From the NCBI GenBank assembly GCA_024236375.1, contig JACKKP010000006.1, positions 1-34,851 of the forward strand: a DNA stretch of 34,851 nucleotides, given 5' to 3'. Positions 9,013 through 17,294 of the stretch are shown in pieces (position 1 is the stretch's first letter; each line of letters begins with the position of its first letter). The notes beneath the pieces are model-generated. The model was not told where the DNA came from. It saw nothing but the letters and a program-made list of their open reading frames with translations, and did not search any database. A program made the position numbers and the translations under genes. The DNA comes from Rickettsiaceae bacterium (GTDB lineage Bacteria; Pseudomonadota; Alphaproteobacteria; Rickettsiales; Rickettsiaceae).

Positions 9013-9969
9013 CTATGAAGAAATAGTTGTTGTATCTTCTTCTGAACTTTCACCATTAATTTTCAGCGTATCTATACCTAGCGTTAACCCTTCTAAATTA
9101 TCTGAAAAAGTTCTGTCTTCATTATTAGTAATAATAGTAGATAAGACTTCTATATTATCAGCAGCTATTATCTCATTATTATTAGCTACCACTGGTAGTG
9201 GAGTGGATTGAGGTAAGAGTAACATTTCTTCACCTATTTTGAGATGATTTATAGTTTTTAAATCAGCGTTTTTGTCCAGTTTTACCTTATATTTCTTACT
9301 ATAACCAGTATTAAAAACGGTATTATAAAAATCTTGTACTATTTGATATTGAGGGGTGATTTCTATTGCAAGAAGCTCTCGAAATATCTGATTATTCTTG
9401 ACCTTTTGCGCTGCAGAGGCAATTTTTTCTAATTGTGCTGCTAATGAATCTTCTGTTAAACCAGGGACCATGTGTAGATTAATAATCAATTCATTATATG
9501 AATTATTTTTACTCACACTACCATCTTTTTTAATACACTGAAATATTTTATTATCCTTTGATGAATAAACAATTTGTATATGTTTGTTCTTCGCGCCTGA
9601 ATTTGAAAAATACTCTTTTTCAACGTTTACTCCAACAGAATTTAGCTGAAAACTATTAATTTCTTCAGGAAACCCTATATTTGTTAAATATGTTGAATTA
9701 AATTGCTTCGAGACATTAGTATTTTTCTTTAAATGATAATCTACTGTTATTTGATCTTTTTGCTTCCTTTTACAGAGTTGTAATACTTGTAAATTGTCTA
9801 ATAATTTTTCTAATTCTGTTTCTCCATTAATACATATAAAATGATTATAGAGAAGCATACTAGAACTTGGTTTTACTACTTGATTATCTTTATGATATGC
9901 GATTTTCTTTTGAAAAAAAGGTTGGTTCTTAACAGGTTTTGTGTTCTGACTTACGGTAAAAAATTGCAT
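9013..9969 (-). CDS. Orphan 318-residue protein
   Basis: I do not recognise this protein. The start at 9969 is firm because a perfect AGGAGG lies 5 nt before the ATG, the strongest ribosome-binding site in the window, which suggests high expression. There is no signal peptide or membrane helix. The first 100 residues are basic (Lys, Asn, Gln). The middle has amphipathic strands and helices (around residues 165-200: LIINLHMVPGLTEDSLAAQL). The last 40 residues are strongly acidic and end in SSEEDTTTISS. It is transcribed toward the 497-residue gene. An inverted repeat 31 nt before the start codon may control it. Confidence 0.75.
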   Translation of the reverse strand: MQFFTVSQNTKPVKNQPFFQKKIAYHKDNQVVKPSSSMLLYNHFICINGETELEKLLDNLQVLQLCKRKQKDQITVDYHLKKNTNVSKQFNSTYLTNIGFPEEINSFQLNSVGVNVEKEYFSNSGAKNKHIQIVYSSKDNKIFQCIKKDGSVSKNNSYNELIINLHMVPGLTEDSLAAQLEKIASAAQKVKNNQIFRELLAIEITPQYQIVQDFYNTVFNTGYSKKYKVKLDKNADLKTINHLKIGEEMLLLPQSTPLPVVANNNEIIAADNIEVLSTIITNNEDRTFSDNLEGLTLGIDTLKINGESSEEDTTTISS

Positions 9970-10414
9970 TTTATCCTCCTAAAATTAAGTTTAACATATC
10001 GATATAGTTATTATTTCCAAATGAACTATATCGCCTTCACATCTAACAGCTTCTGTTAATGTCGGTTTTTTCTTAACCTGAAGCTACTATTGTATTTTGA
10101 TATATAGGTAATTGCAAGTAGGAATTAATATTGATTCACCCTTTTTAGTAATTATTTGCTCTTTATTAACAGCAGTTGAGAATAAGGGGTTTTTTGGAGG
10201 TGTATGAAGAGCAAAGGCGAGATTGGGTTGAAAGGGATTATAGCAGTAATTATTTACTAAAACCATATATAATCCTTATGAGACACTATATTGTAACTGT
10301 TTAATTGAGTATACTCAGTGCAAAACAAAATACGAATATTTTGGCATAATAATACTTAATATCTTTTTTACCATCCCCAACAACTTCTAACTATTAGATC
10401 AACTCTTTATGTTT
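9970..10414. other. Intergenic region upstream of the 318-residue gene
   Basis: These 445 bp lie between the start of the 318-residue gene and the stop of trmFO, both on the minus strand. Apart from the inverted repeat at 10000-10033, I see a short TAACAG-CTT-CTGTTA hairpin near 10044-10058. The stretch near 10180-10260 is G-richer than its surroundings and encodes only a short frame with no recognisable product. Nothing else is supported. Confidence 0.4.
10000..10033. promoter_or_regulatory. Perfect inverted repeat before the 318-residue gene
   Basis: The arms CGATATAGTT (10000-10009) and AACTATATCG (10024-10033) are exact reverse complements with a 14-nt spacer. The inner palindrome ATATCGATAT occupies 9996-10005. 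It ends about 31 nt before the start codon, so it could be a repressor operator or a leader hairpin near the AGGAGG ribosome-binding site. Confidence 0.5.
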
Positions 10415-11746
10415 TTATAAATGATTTTTCCAATTATTTAAACTTTCCAGCGCCCTAGCATTGATCATTGCGCCCTTCTCTGCTTTATTTTTTATCTTTT
10501 GCTCTAGAGGTGGCATTAAACCAAAATTAATATTCATCGGTTGAAAATTATTGGAATGTTCAGCAGTAGTAATATGAGCAAGTAAACTACCAATAGCTGT
10601 ATCATGTGGAGGTAGGGTTATTTCCTGCTCTTTAATTTTTGCAGTACAAAATAAACCAGCAAGTAACCCTATTGCTGCACTTTCAACATAACCTTCTACA
10701 CCAGTAACTTGACCTGCAAAATGGATATTAGGTTGCGCTTTTAGCTCTAATTTTGTTGACAATAAATTTGGACTATTAATAAAACTATTTCTATGTATCC
10801 CACCAAAACGAGCAAATTCTGCATTTTCAAGACCAGGAATAGTAGAAAATATTGCTTTCTGTGCTCCATATTTCAGCTTAGTCTGAAAACCCACTATGTT
10901 ATATAAACTACCCAGCACATTATCCTGACGCAATTGCACTACTGCATAAGGACGCTCAACTTGATTGTTAGGATTTTCTAACCCAACTGGTTTCATAGGC
11001 CCAAAACGTAAAGTCTCTTTACCGCGCTCTGCCATTACTTCAATAGGTAGGCAGCCATTAAAATAAGGTGTATCTTTCTCCCACTCCTTAAATTCAGTTT
11101 TGTCTCCTTCTAATAACGCATTGACAAAATTATAATATTGTTCCTTATTCATTGGACAGTTAATATAATCTTTGCCATCACCCCCGGGCCCCTGCTTATT
11201 ATATCTCGATTGAAACCATGCAATTTCAAAATTGATAGATTCTTTATATATTATCGGCGCTATTGCGTCAAAAAAAGCTAATTGATCTTGCCCTGTCATT
11301 TTAATTATAGAATTTGACAAGGAATCAGAAGTTAGTGGACCAGTTGCAATTATCCATTCACCACTAAGAGGTAGTTCTTTTATTTCTTCTCGAAAAACTT
11401 TAATATTTGGATGTTCGTAAATATATTTTGTTACCAAATCAGCAAACATATCTCTGTCCATTGCTAAAGCAGATCCCGCTGGAATCTTGGTATGATCAGC
11501 AGCTTTCATAATAATAGAATTTAACCGTCTCATTTCCTCATGTAATAAACCTATAGCACTAGTTTGATCGTCGTTTCTGAATGAATTTGAGCAAACTAAT
11601 TCTGCCAATTTATCAGTACTATGTGCATTAGTATAATTATCTTCTTTACGCATTTCATATAAATTAACTTTAACGCCTTTATTAGCTGCCTGCCAAGCAG
11701 CTTCACAACCTGCTAATCCACCTCCAACTATATTTAACTCTCTCAT
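10415..11746 (-). CDS. trmFO: Methylenetetrahydrofolate--tRNA-(uracil-54-C5)-methyltransferase
   Basis: TrmFO uses methylene-tetrahydrofolate and reduced FAD to make ribothymidine at position 54 of tRNAs. The 443-residue length is standard. The N-terminus carries the FAD dinucleotide motif (VGGGLAGCEAAWQAA, residues 7-21). Cys52 in LVCSNSFRN is the conserved cysteine of the family, and NGCLPIEVMAERG near residue 230 is the second conserved Cys box. FAGQVTGVEGYVES near 345 is the C-terminal FAD-contact motif. The stop lies about 445 bp upstream of the 318-residue gene. The gene is divergent from the RNase E/G gene across 525 bp of noncoding DNA. Confidence 0.95.
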   Translation of the reverse strand: MRELNIVGGGLAGCEAAWQAANKGVKVNLYEMRKEDNYTNAHSTDKLAELVCSNSFRNDDQTSAIGLLHEEMRRLNSIIMKAADHTKIPAGSALAMDRDMFADLVTKYIYEHPNIKVFREEIKELPLSGEWIIATGPLTSDSLSNSIIKMTGQDQLAFFDAIAPIIYKESINFEIAWFQSRYNKQGPGGDGKDYINCPMNKEQYYNFVNALLEGDKTEFKEWEKDTPYFNGCLPIEVMAERGKETLRFGPMKPVGLENPNNQVERPYAVVQLRQDNVLGSLYNIVGFQTKLKYGAQKAIFSTIPGLENAEFARFGGIHRNSFINSPNLLSTKLELKAQPNIHFAGQVTGVEGYVESAAIGLLAGLFCTAKIKEQEITLPPHDTAIGSLLAHITTAEHSNNFQPMNINFGLMPPLEQKIKNKAEKGAMINARALESLNNWKNHL

Positions 11747-12043
11747 ATTATATATTTTTTAGTTTATTTGCCTAAAATATTAGGAAAGAAAAAGATAAGC
11801 AACTATAATTAAAACGATCAGATATGTATCATTCTTCTCGTATCAAAAATCTTGGATATTAAATTAAAAAAGATATTTCTATTTTTTATTAATCAATATT
11901 TCCCTAAATAATGATCATATAGATTTTCTTGACCTTAAAATTAATTTGTAGTTGAATAACGATTGATCAAATTTATATCTTTTTAATACTCTCATTCTTT
12001 AAGATTCTAAATATATAAACACTTTAATAATGCGAAAAATTAT

Positions 12044-12072
12044 TTGCTAATGAGGGCTATATGGTATATAAA
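12044..12072 (+). promoter_or_regulatory. Candidate promoter of the RNase E/G operon
   Basis: TTGCTA (12044-12049), a 17-nt spacer and TATAAA (12067-12072). The predicted start near 12079 gives a leader of about 190 nt before the ATG at 12272. Long leaders are typical of RNase E mRNAs, which are often autoregulated. Confidence 0.4.
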
Positions 12073-12094
12073 TTTATGCAATACTGGCAATTTA

Positions 12095-12114
12095 TTGGTT
12101 AAAAATTTAACCAA
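12095..12114. promoter_or_regulatory. Palindrome with TTAACCAA half-sites
   Basis: The arms TTGGTTAAA (12095-12103) and TTTAACCAA (12106-12114) are perfect reverse complements separated by 2 nt. Each arm contains TTAACCA, close to the alphaproteobacterial CtrA half-site TTAACCAT. The site would lie just downstream of the candidate promoter start near 12079. The match to CtrA is an inference. Confidence 0.45.
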
Positions 12115-12271
12115 ATTACACTCGAGTCTTAAGCTAAATTTAATAAGATAAACTTCGCGTATTGCGTACTATTTAATATGTCTTTTAAATTTTATATGGA
12201 GACGATCTTTATAAAATAAATTGTGTAAATTTATATAATGCCAGATTTTTTTAATAGAAATATATATTAAT

Positions 12272-14209
12272 ATGAGCAAAAAAATAATAATTGATGCTAG
12301 TTTTCCAGAGGAAACAAGAGTAGCGCTCCTTGATAAAAATAATAATATCGAAAATATAGAAATCAGTTCAAGTAATCGCAAACACCTCAAAGGTAATATC
12401 TATCTAGGCAAAATAACACGAGTAGAACCATCTTTGCAAGCAGCTTTTGTTGATTATGGAAACGAAAAAGCTGGTTTTTTACCATTCAGTGAAATTCACC
12501 CTGATTATTATTATCTACTAAACAAAGATAAAAAAGAACAACATATAGTTGGATCTGAATTGGAAACATCCCAAATCACTTCAGAAGATTTGCAAGAAAC
12601 AAAACCTGGTATTTCCTTACCCGATGAAATCATTTTAGACCAAACTACATTATTAGTAGAGGGAGAAATTAACCCTGATATTAACATCAATGCCTGTGAA
12701 GATGATATAGACATATTATCTGAAGAAGTAGATAATAGCGAACAAAGACGTTTCAAAATTCAAGAAGTCATAAAGAAAGGACAAATTCTATTAGTGCAAG
12801 TTACTAAAGAAGAACGTGGCAATAAAGGTGCAGCCTTAACAACTTATATTTCTTTAGCCGGTAAATATTGTGTATTAATGCCGAATACCAATTCACAAAA
12901 CGGAATTTCTCGTAAAATCTCTAATATAGATGAACGTAAAAGATTAAAGCGCATTATTAACGAACTTTCAAAAAATAATAATAGTAAAACTTATAGTATA
13001 ATAGCCCGTACAGCAGGTCTAGGTCATACTACTATTGAATTGAAAAAAGACTATGATTATTTAGCAAGGCTATGGAATAAAATTAGAGAAACTACACTAA
13101 AATGTTCTGCACCGAGTTTTATTCACCAAGAAGATGGTATTTTATTGAAAACTATCCGCGATATGTTTGACCATAACGTCAAAGAATTTTTAGTACAAGG
13201 TAAAAACGCTTATCATGATTGTCTAAAATTTGCCGAAGAAATGATGCCGACTTACGTCAAAAAAATCAAAGAGTATAAAAATAAATCACCAATATTCATA
13301 AAATATGGAATAGAAGAACAATTAGCAAATTTGTACCAGCCAATTGTACATTTACCTTCAGGAGGATATATAGTGATTAATCCTACAGAAGCTCTGATCT
13401 CTATTGATGTTAACTCAGGGAAAGCTACTAGCGAAAATAATATTGAAGAAATGGCTCTAAAAACTAATATAGAGGCAGCTAAAGAAATCGCAAAACAATC
13501 AAGACTCAGGGATTTATCAGGTTTAATAGTAATTGATTTTATAGATTTATCCGAGAGTAAAAATAAAAAACTAATAGAGCGTTACTTGTGGGAAGCTTTT
13601 AGTCGCGATAAAGCACGTATTCAAACTTCATCTATTAGTAATTTTGGCTTGCTTGAAATGTCACGTCAGAGATTAAAACCTTCATTTCTTGAAATGAATT
13701 CAGATATTTGTGAACATTGTAGCGGCAAAGGAATAGTTCGTAACAAAGAAGCTAATGCAATGTTAATACTTAGAACAATTGAAAATGAACTACATAATTC
13801 CAGTTGTTATATAGTTAATGTTTACGCTGTAGCTTCTTCTATTCTTACATTACTAAATGAAAAAAGAACAGAAATTAGCCTAATTGAACAAAAACATAAT
13901 ATCAAATTAAATTTTTATATAGATCGTGATGCTACTTCAGATAGTTATTCTATTGAAAAAATAAAAACACCCGCTAAAAATTCTAATATCGAAAAGGAAC
14001 ATGTAGCACAATTAGACTTTTCTTCTGAAATTTATAATACAATCGAGCAAAAGCAACAAATAACAGACAATACCGATGAAATAGTCAAAAGCGAGAAACA
14101 GGAGGATTTACCGCAAAGAAGAAAGAAAATCCACAGAAATAGAAGAAAAATTATAAAATCTAAAAAAGAGTCTAAGCAATCTACTGAAACAAACGATAAA
14201 CCGCAGTAA
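12272..14209 (+). CDS. rne: Ribonuclease E/G family endoribonuclease
   Basis: This is a single-strand-specific endoribonuclease of mRNA decay and rRNA/tRNA processing. Residues about 36-190 form an S1 RNA-binding domain (NIYLGKITRVEPSLQAAFVDYG), split by an acidic insert at about 88-160 as in other alphaproteobacterial homologues. The catalytic core has Asp379 (SIDVNSGKAT) and Asp422 (VIDFIDL), the two Mg2+-binding aspartates. The zinc-link pair is Cys480 and Cys483 (CEHCSGKG). After about residue 565 the protein becomes a charged, basic tail (RRKKIHRNRRKIIKSKK), probably for RNA or degradosome binding. At 645 residues it is between E. coli RNase G and RNase E, so rne is chosen over rng only tentatively. 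lptE follows after 57 nt. Confidence 0.92.
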   Translation: MSKKIIIDASFPEETRVALLDKNNNIENIEISSSNRKHLKGNIYLGKITRVEPSLQAAFVDYGNEKAGFLPFSEIHPDYYYLLNKDKKEQHIVGSELETSQITSEDLQETKPGISLPDEIILDQTTLLVEGEINPDININACEDDIDILSEEVDNSEQRRFKIQEVIKKGQILLVQVTKEERGNKGAALTTYISLAGKYCVLMPNTNSQNGISRKISNIDERKRLKRIINELSKNNNSKTYSIIARTAGLGHTTIELKKDYDYLARLWNKIRETTLKCSAPSFIHQEDGILLKTIRDMFDHNVKEFLVQGKNAYHDCLKFAEEMMPTYVKKIKEYKNKSPIFIKYGIEEQLANLYQPIVHLPSGGYIVINPTEALISIDVNSGKATSENNIEEMALKTNIEAAKEIAKQSRLRDLSGLIVIDFIDLSESKNKKLIERYLWEAFSRDKARIQTSSISNFGLLEMSRQRLKPSFLEMNSDICEHCSGKGIVRNKEANAMLILRTIENELHNSSCYIVNVYAVASSILTLLNEKRTEISLIEQKHNIKLNFYIDRDATSDSYSIEKIKTPAKNSNIEKEHVAQLDFSSEIYNTIEQKQQITDNTDEIVKSEKQEDLPQRRKKIHRNRRKIIKSKKESKQSTETNDKPQ

Positions 14210-14266
14210 ATGAACTATTAACCTAAAGAATTAATTATATATTAAGAGTATAAAAGGCGAAGTAAT

Positions 14267-14752
14267 ATGAGTGTCTGTAAAATAATTATTATATTACTAT
14301 TTAGTTTTCTTAGTTCTTGTGGACTAAGACCATTACATAAAAATACTAGTGAATATAATGAGTTATTGAAACAAATTTCTCTTGAATCTATCAAATCTAT
14401 AGAAGGTGTTGAATTATATAATCAATTTTTGGATATTATACCTAAAAATACTGGGCCAACAAAATATTCTTTAAATTGCTCTATTGAAGTAGTAAAAGAT
14501 TATAATATTATTCAACTAAATACTGATATTTTAAGGCACCGTATTACTATAATTGTAAAATTTCAATTAAAAGATACAACAACTGAACAAATCCTATTAG
14601 ACGACAAATTTTCTCAATTCACCTCTTATACTACCGCTTTACTACCCTATAATAACTATGAATTAGAACGTAATACTATCAATAGCTTGGCCTTAACAGC
14701 TGCTGAAGAGATGAAAATACGCATCATTCATTTACTTAAAAGGACAAATTAA
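14267..14752 (+). CDS. lptE: LPS-assembly lipoprotein LptE-like
   Basis: A 161-residue lipoprotein. The N-terminus is a short positively charged stretch, a hydrophobic helix (IIIILLFSFL) and a lipobox LSSC with Cys18, which would become the lipidated residue. The mature part begins GLRPLHKN, the CGL/FRPLY-type start seen in LptE/RlpB proteins. LptE plugs the outer-membrane LptD channel that inserts lipopolysaccharide. The body is mostly beta strands, as expected. AGGCGA precedes the ATG. holA starts directly after its stop codon, and an lptE-holA pair is conserved in many proteobacteria, which supports this weakly conserved assignment. It probably lies in an operon with the RNase E/G gene. 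Confidence 0.8.
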   Translation: MSVCKIIIILLFSFLSSCGLRPLHKNTSEYNELLKQISLESIKSIEGVELYNQFLDIIPKNTGPTKYSLNCSIEVVKDYNIIQLNTDILRHRITIIVKFQLKDTTTEQILLDDKFSQFTSYTTALLPYNNYELERNTINSLALTAAEEMKIRIIHLLKRTN

Positions 14753-15721
14753 GTGAAAATTTTTAGTAACGAGATTAATAAATTAATTACATTTATTAGT
14801 ACAGGCCAAATCAAAGCAATGTTATTATATGGCCCAAACCAAGGGTTGAAAGAAGCTATCGTTCAGAAAGTGATCAACCACAATAACTTTATTGTTTCTA
14901 ATAATAATGGTAAAGATCTTTTACCAGATAGTTTTTTAATGTCTGTAAATAGTACAAATCTTTTTGCTACTCGAGAAATTGTAAAATTCAATAATATAAG
15001 TAATATAATTAGCAAGGATATAAGTAAACTATTAACAGAGCAGGATTTTGTAAATTTTATTTGTTTTATTGCCGAAGATAGTCTGCCTAAAACAGGCATT
15101 AGAAAATTATTTGAAGATCATACACAATTAGTAGCCATTGGTTGTTATTTTGAAGAAAATATTAGTAAATTAATTATTCAATTATCTCATCAAAGAAATT
15201 ATTCGATCAGTAAAGATGCTTTACTATATTTATCTTCTAATTTACAAGGTGATCATTTGCTTATTAAAGGAGAAATTGAAAAGATTTTTTCTTATGTTGG
15301 CAACAAAAAATATATCGAATTAGAAGATATTAAAAGCGTTTTAAGTATTGATCTGAACTCAAATAGCGATCAGATGTGTATTTATTTTGCTCGGAAAGAA
15401 TATAATCACTTTGAAAAAGAATTATCAAAATTAAAACAACATGGTATTAATGATATATTAATTATAAGGAGTTTGATACGTTATTTCATAAATATTTATT
15501 ATATGAATGCTTATATTGAACAAGGCATAGATTATGATTTAGCTATTAAAAAACTTCCTAATGCTATTTTTTATAAATATTTAGCTGATTTCAAACAAAT
15601 TATCACACAATATAATTCTATAGAAGCAATAAAAATGCTGTCTCAATTACACGAAGCAGAAATGAAATACAAACAAAATCCTAATGATTTTTATTTATTC
15701 TTAATTGCTTGTCAAAATTAA
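14753..15721 (+). CDS. holA: DNA polymerase III delta subunit
   Basis: HolA is the clamp-loader subunit that opens the beta sliding clamp. This 322-residue protein starts with GTG immediately after the TAA of lptE (no gap), so it is translationally coupled. The N-terminal part has YGPNQGLKEAIVQKV, the degenerate nucleotide-binding fold of delta with no functional Walker A. FATREIVKFNN near residue 70 is the conserved delta motif. A helical lid follows (SSNLQGDHLLIKGEIEKI), and the C-terminal collar domain ends with the typical helix (LHEAEMKYKQNP). Length and order match the family. It ends only 37 bp from the convergent icd stop. Confidence 0.92.
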   Translation: MKIFSNEINKLITFISTGQIKAMLLYGPNQGLKEAIVQKVINHNNFIVSNNNGKDLLPDSFLMSVNSTNLFATREIVKFNNISNIISKDISKLLTEQDFVNFICFIAEDSLPKTGIRKLFEDHTQLVAIGCYFEENISKLIIQLSHQRNYSISKDALLYLSSNLQGDHLLIKGEIEKIFSYVGNKKYIELEDIKSVLSIDLNSNSDQMCIYFARKEYNHFEKELSKLKQHGINDILIIRSLIRYFINIYYMNAYIEQGIDYDLAIKKLPNAIFYKYLADFKQIITQYNSIEAIKMLSQLHEAEMKYKQNPNDFYLFLIACQN

Positions 15722-15758
15722 TTATTAGAAAAGTTATAAGGAAATATTGTGCTTCAAG

Positions 15759-17216
15759 TTATTCACCTTGTGCCAAAGAATATCCCCTTACTCCATCAAA
15801 TTCATATAAATTTTCAACCTTAATAAAATCTATTTTATGCTCTGATAATTTTTTCAGTAAACCGACAATAAATTGATGTTTCATTTCAGACTTTTTTGGT
15901 ATAAAACGGCAACACCAGTGATCCGAATCTACTACAAATTCATCAGCACGTGGCCAAAGCATTAATCCCTTTGAAGCTACAGTCTGTAAAATTAAATTAT
16001 TATCACCAATTTTGTCAATAATATGAGCTACTTCATGAGCAGATTTGTATAACATACCGAGATACACATCCACTCCAACTAATTTCTTATTTGCACTATT
16101 ATCTATAATATAATTAAATTCTTTATTAGTTTCGCTATTGTGATTTTGATAATTAGCAACAGCAAGCTTAGAAGGTTTTTGTCCAAATCGTTTAATTACT
16201 GCCTGAGCAAATTCAGCAGTTCCTAATTTTTCCTTAGAAATTTGAGGATTATAAATATCTGCTGTATGTATCCCATCTTCTAAGGTTTTTTTCCATGCAT
16301 TTTCAATCATTGAAGCAATTGTACCTTGACCTATATGCACTAACATCATGATCGCAGCATTCAACAAACCTGATGGATTGGCTATATTTTTCCCTGCTAT
16401 ATCAGGTGCAGAACCATGAATTGCTTCAAACATTGCATAACCATTACCAATATTTGCACTACCAGCCATCCCAACAGAACCTGATAGTTCTGCAGTTACA
16501 TCTGAAATAATATCACCAAATAGATTAGAGGTCACAATAACGTCAAAATTTTCTGGTCTTGTCGCAAGTCGTGCTGTTCCAATGTCAATTATATAATGAT
16601 CACTCACTATATTAGGATATTCTTGTGCAATCTCTTTAAACACTTGATGAAATAATCCATCAGAAAATTTCATGATATTATCTTTACTAAAACATGTGAC
16701 TTTTTTTCTACCATTTTTAACAGCATATTCAAATGCATAACGTATTATCTTCTCACATCCAGTACGGCTAATTAACTTAACTGACTCGCGCATATTATGA
16801 GTGTGACGATATTCAATCCCCGCATATAAATCTTCTTCATTTTCCCGGATAATAGTCAAGTTCAGTTTCTCATGCAGTGTAGACACGTATGGATGGTAAG
16901 AAATTGCTGGACGTACATTAGCATAGAGACCTAATGCTTTCCTTAAAGTTACGTTCAGACTCTTATAACCACCACCTTGTGGAGTAGTAATTGGCGCTTT
17001 CAGCAAAATACCGGTTCTGTTAATGGACTCCCATGTTTCATACGAAATACCAGAAGTATAATTTTTTTTATAAAGTTTTTCTCCAATTTCAATAATTTCA
17101 ATACGAACTGGTGCTTCTGCCTTTTTCAAAATTTCTAAAGTAGCAGTCATAATTTCTGGTCCAATACCATCACCATATGCCACTGTAATCGGAATTATTG
17201 CGTTCATAAATGTCAT
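15759..17216 (-). CDS. icd: NADP-dependent isocitrate dehydrogenase, long form
   Basis: Converts isocitrate to 2-oxoglutarate and CO2 with NADP. The 485-residue length is that of the Rickettsia enzyme, longer than the 330-420 residues of common bacterial IDHs because of a C-terminal extension (about 350-485) that ends FDGVRGYSLAQGE, very like the rickettsial ending I recall. Core motifs are present: ITVAYGDGIGPEI near the N-terminus, the substrate box TIIRENEEDLYAGIEY near 125, and the signature region with GDIISDVTAELSGSVGMAGSAN near 230 and FEAIHGSAPDIAGK near 260. Two in-frame ATGs (17216 and 17207) are possible starts, and neither has a strong ribosome-binding site. It lies 78 nt behind the translocase gene with its own candidate promoter. 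Confidence 0.95.
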   Translation of the reverse strand: MTFMNAIIPITVAYGDGIGPEIMTATLEILKKAEAPVRIEIIEIGEKLYKKNYTSGISYETWESINRTGILLKAPITTPQGGGYKSLNVTLRKALGLYANVRPAISYHPYVSTLHEKLNLTIIRENEEDLYAGIEYRHTHNMRESVKLISRTGCEKIIRYAFEYAVKNGRKKVTCFSKDNIMKFSDGLFHQVFKEIAQEYPNIVSDHYIIDIGTARLATRPENFDVIVTSNLFGDIISDVTAELSGSVGMAGSANIGNGYAMFEAIHGSAPDIAGKNIANPSGLLNAAIMMLVHIGQGTIASMIENAWKKTLEDGIHTADIYNPQISKEKLGTAEFAQAVIKRFGQKPSKLAVANYQNHNSETNKEFNYIIDNSANKKLVGVDVYLGMLYKSAHEVAHIIDKIGDNNLILQTVASKGLMLWPRADEFVVDSDHWCCRFIPKKSEMKHQFIVGLLKKLSEHKIDFIKVENLYEFDGVRGYSLAQGE

Positions 17217-17232
17217 TTATTATATCATTCAT

Positions 17233-17249
17233 ATATGATTAAATCATAT
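17233..17249. promoter_or_regulatory. 17-bp palindrome in the icd leader
   Basis: ATATGATT (17233-17240), one central A, then AATCATAT (17242-17249): perfect 8-bp arms. It lies 16 nt before the first icd ATG and just downstream of the predicted transcription start. It is therefore a good position for an operator, although AT-rich palindromes also arise by chance. Confidence 0.4.
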
Positions 17250-17258
17250 TTTTATCTT

Positions 17259-17287
17259 ACTATAAAGTTATTACGCTAATTCTACAA
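17259..17287 (-). promoter_or_regulatory. Candidate icd promoter
   Basis: On the reverse strand TTGTAG (-35, 17282-17287) and TATAGT (-10, 17259-17264) are separated by 17 nt. The predicted start is near 17252, just before the ATATGATT palindrome. The site fills the gap after the translocase stop, suggesting icd can be transcribed on its own. Confidence 0.4.
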
Positions 17288-17294
17288 AATATTA

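Larger units (their letters stand above)
11747..12271. other. Long divergent intergenic region trmFO-RNase E/G
   Basis: These 525 bp have no coding content. They should contain the promoters of two divergent genes and a long leader for the RNase E/G mRNA. A candidate promoter (12044-12072) and a palindrome (12095-12114) are listed separately. Nothing RNA-like was recognised in 11800-12040, which is extremely AT-rich. Confidence 0.5.

Noticed and set aside
10044..10080. TAACAG-CTT-CTGTTA hairpin followed by a T-run, as a terminator
   Set aside because: No gene ends there on the plus strand, the stem has only six AT-rich pairs, and the T-run is 8 nt away.
10180..10260. G-richer stretch that might be a transposase or gene remnant
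   Set aside because: The short frames it encodes (for example MKSKGEIGLKG...) match nothing I recognise and have no partner motifs.
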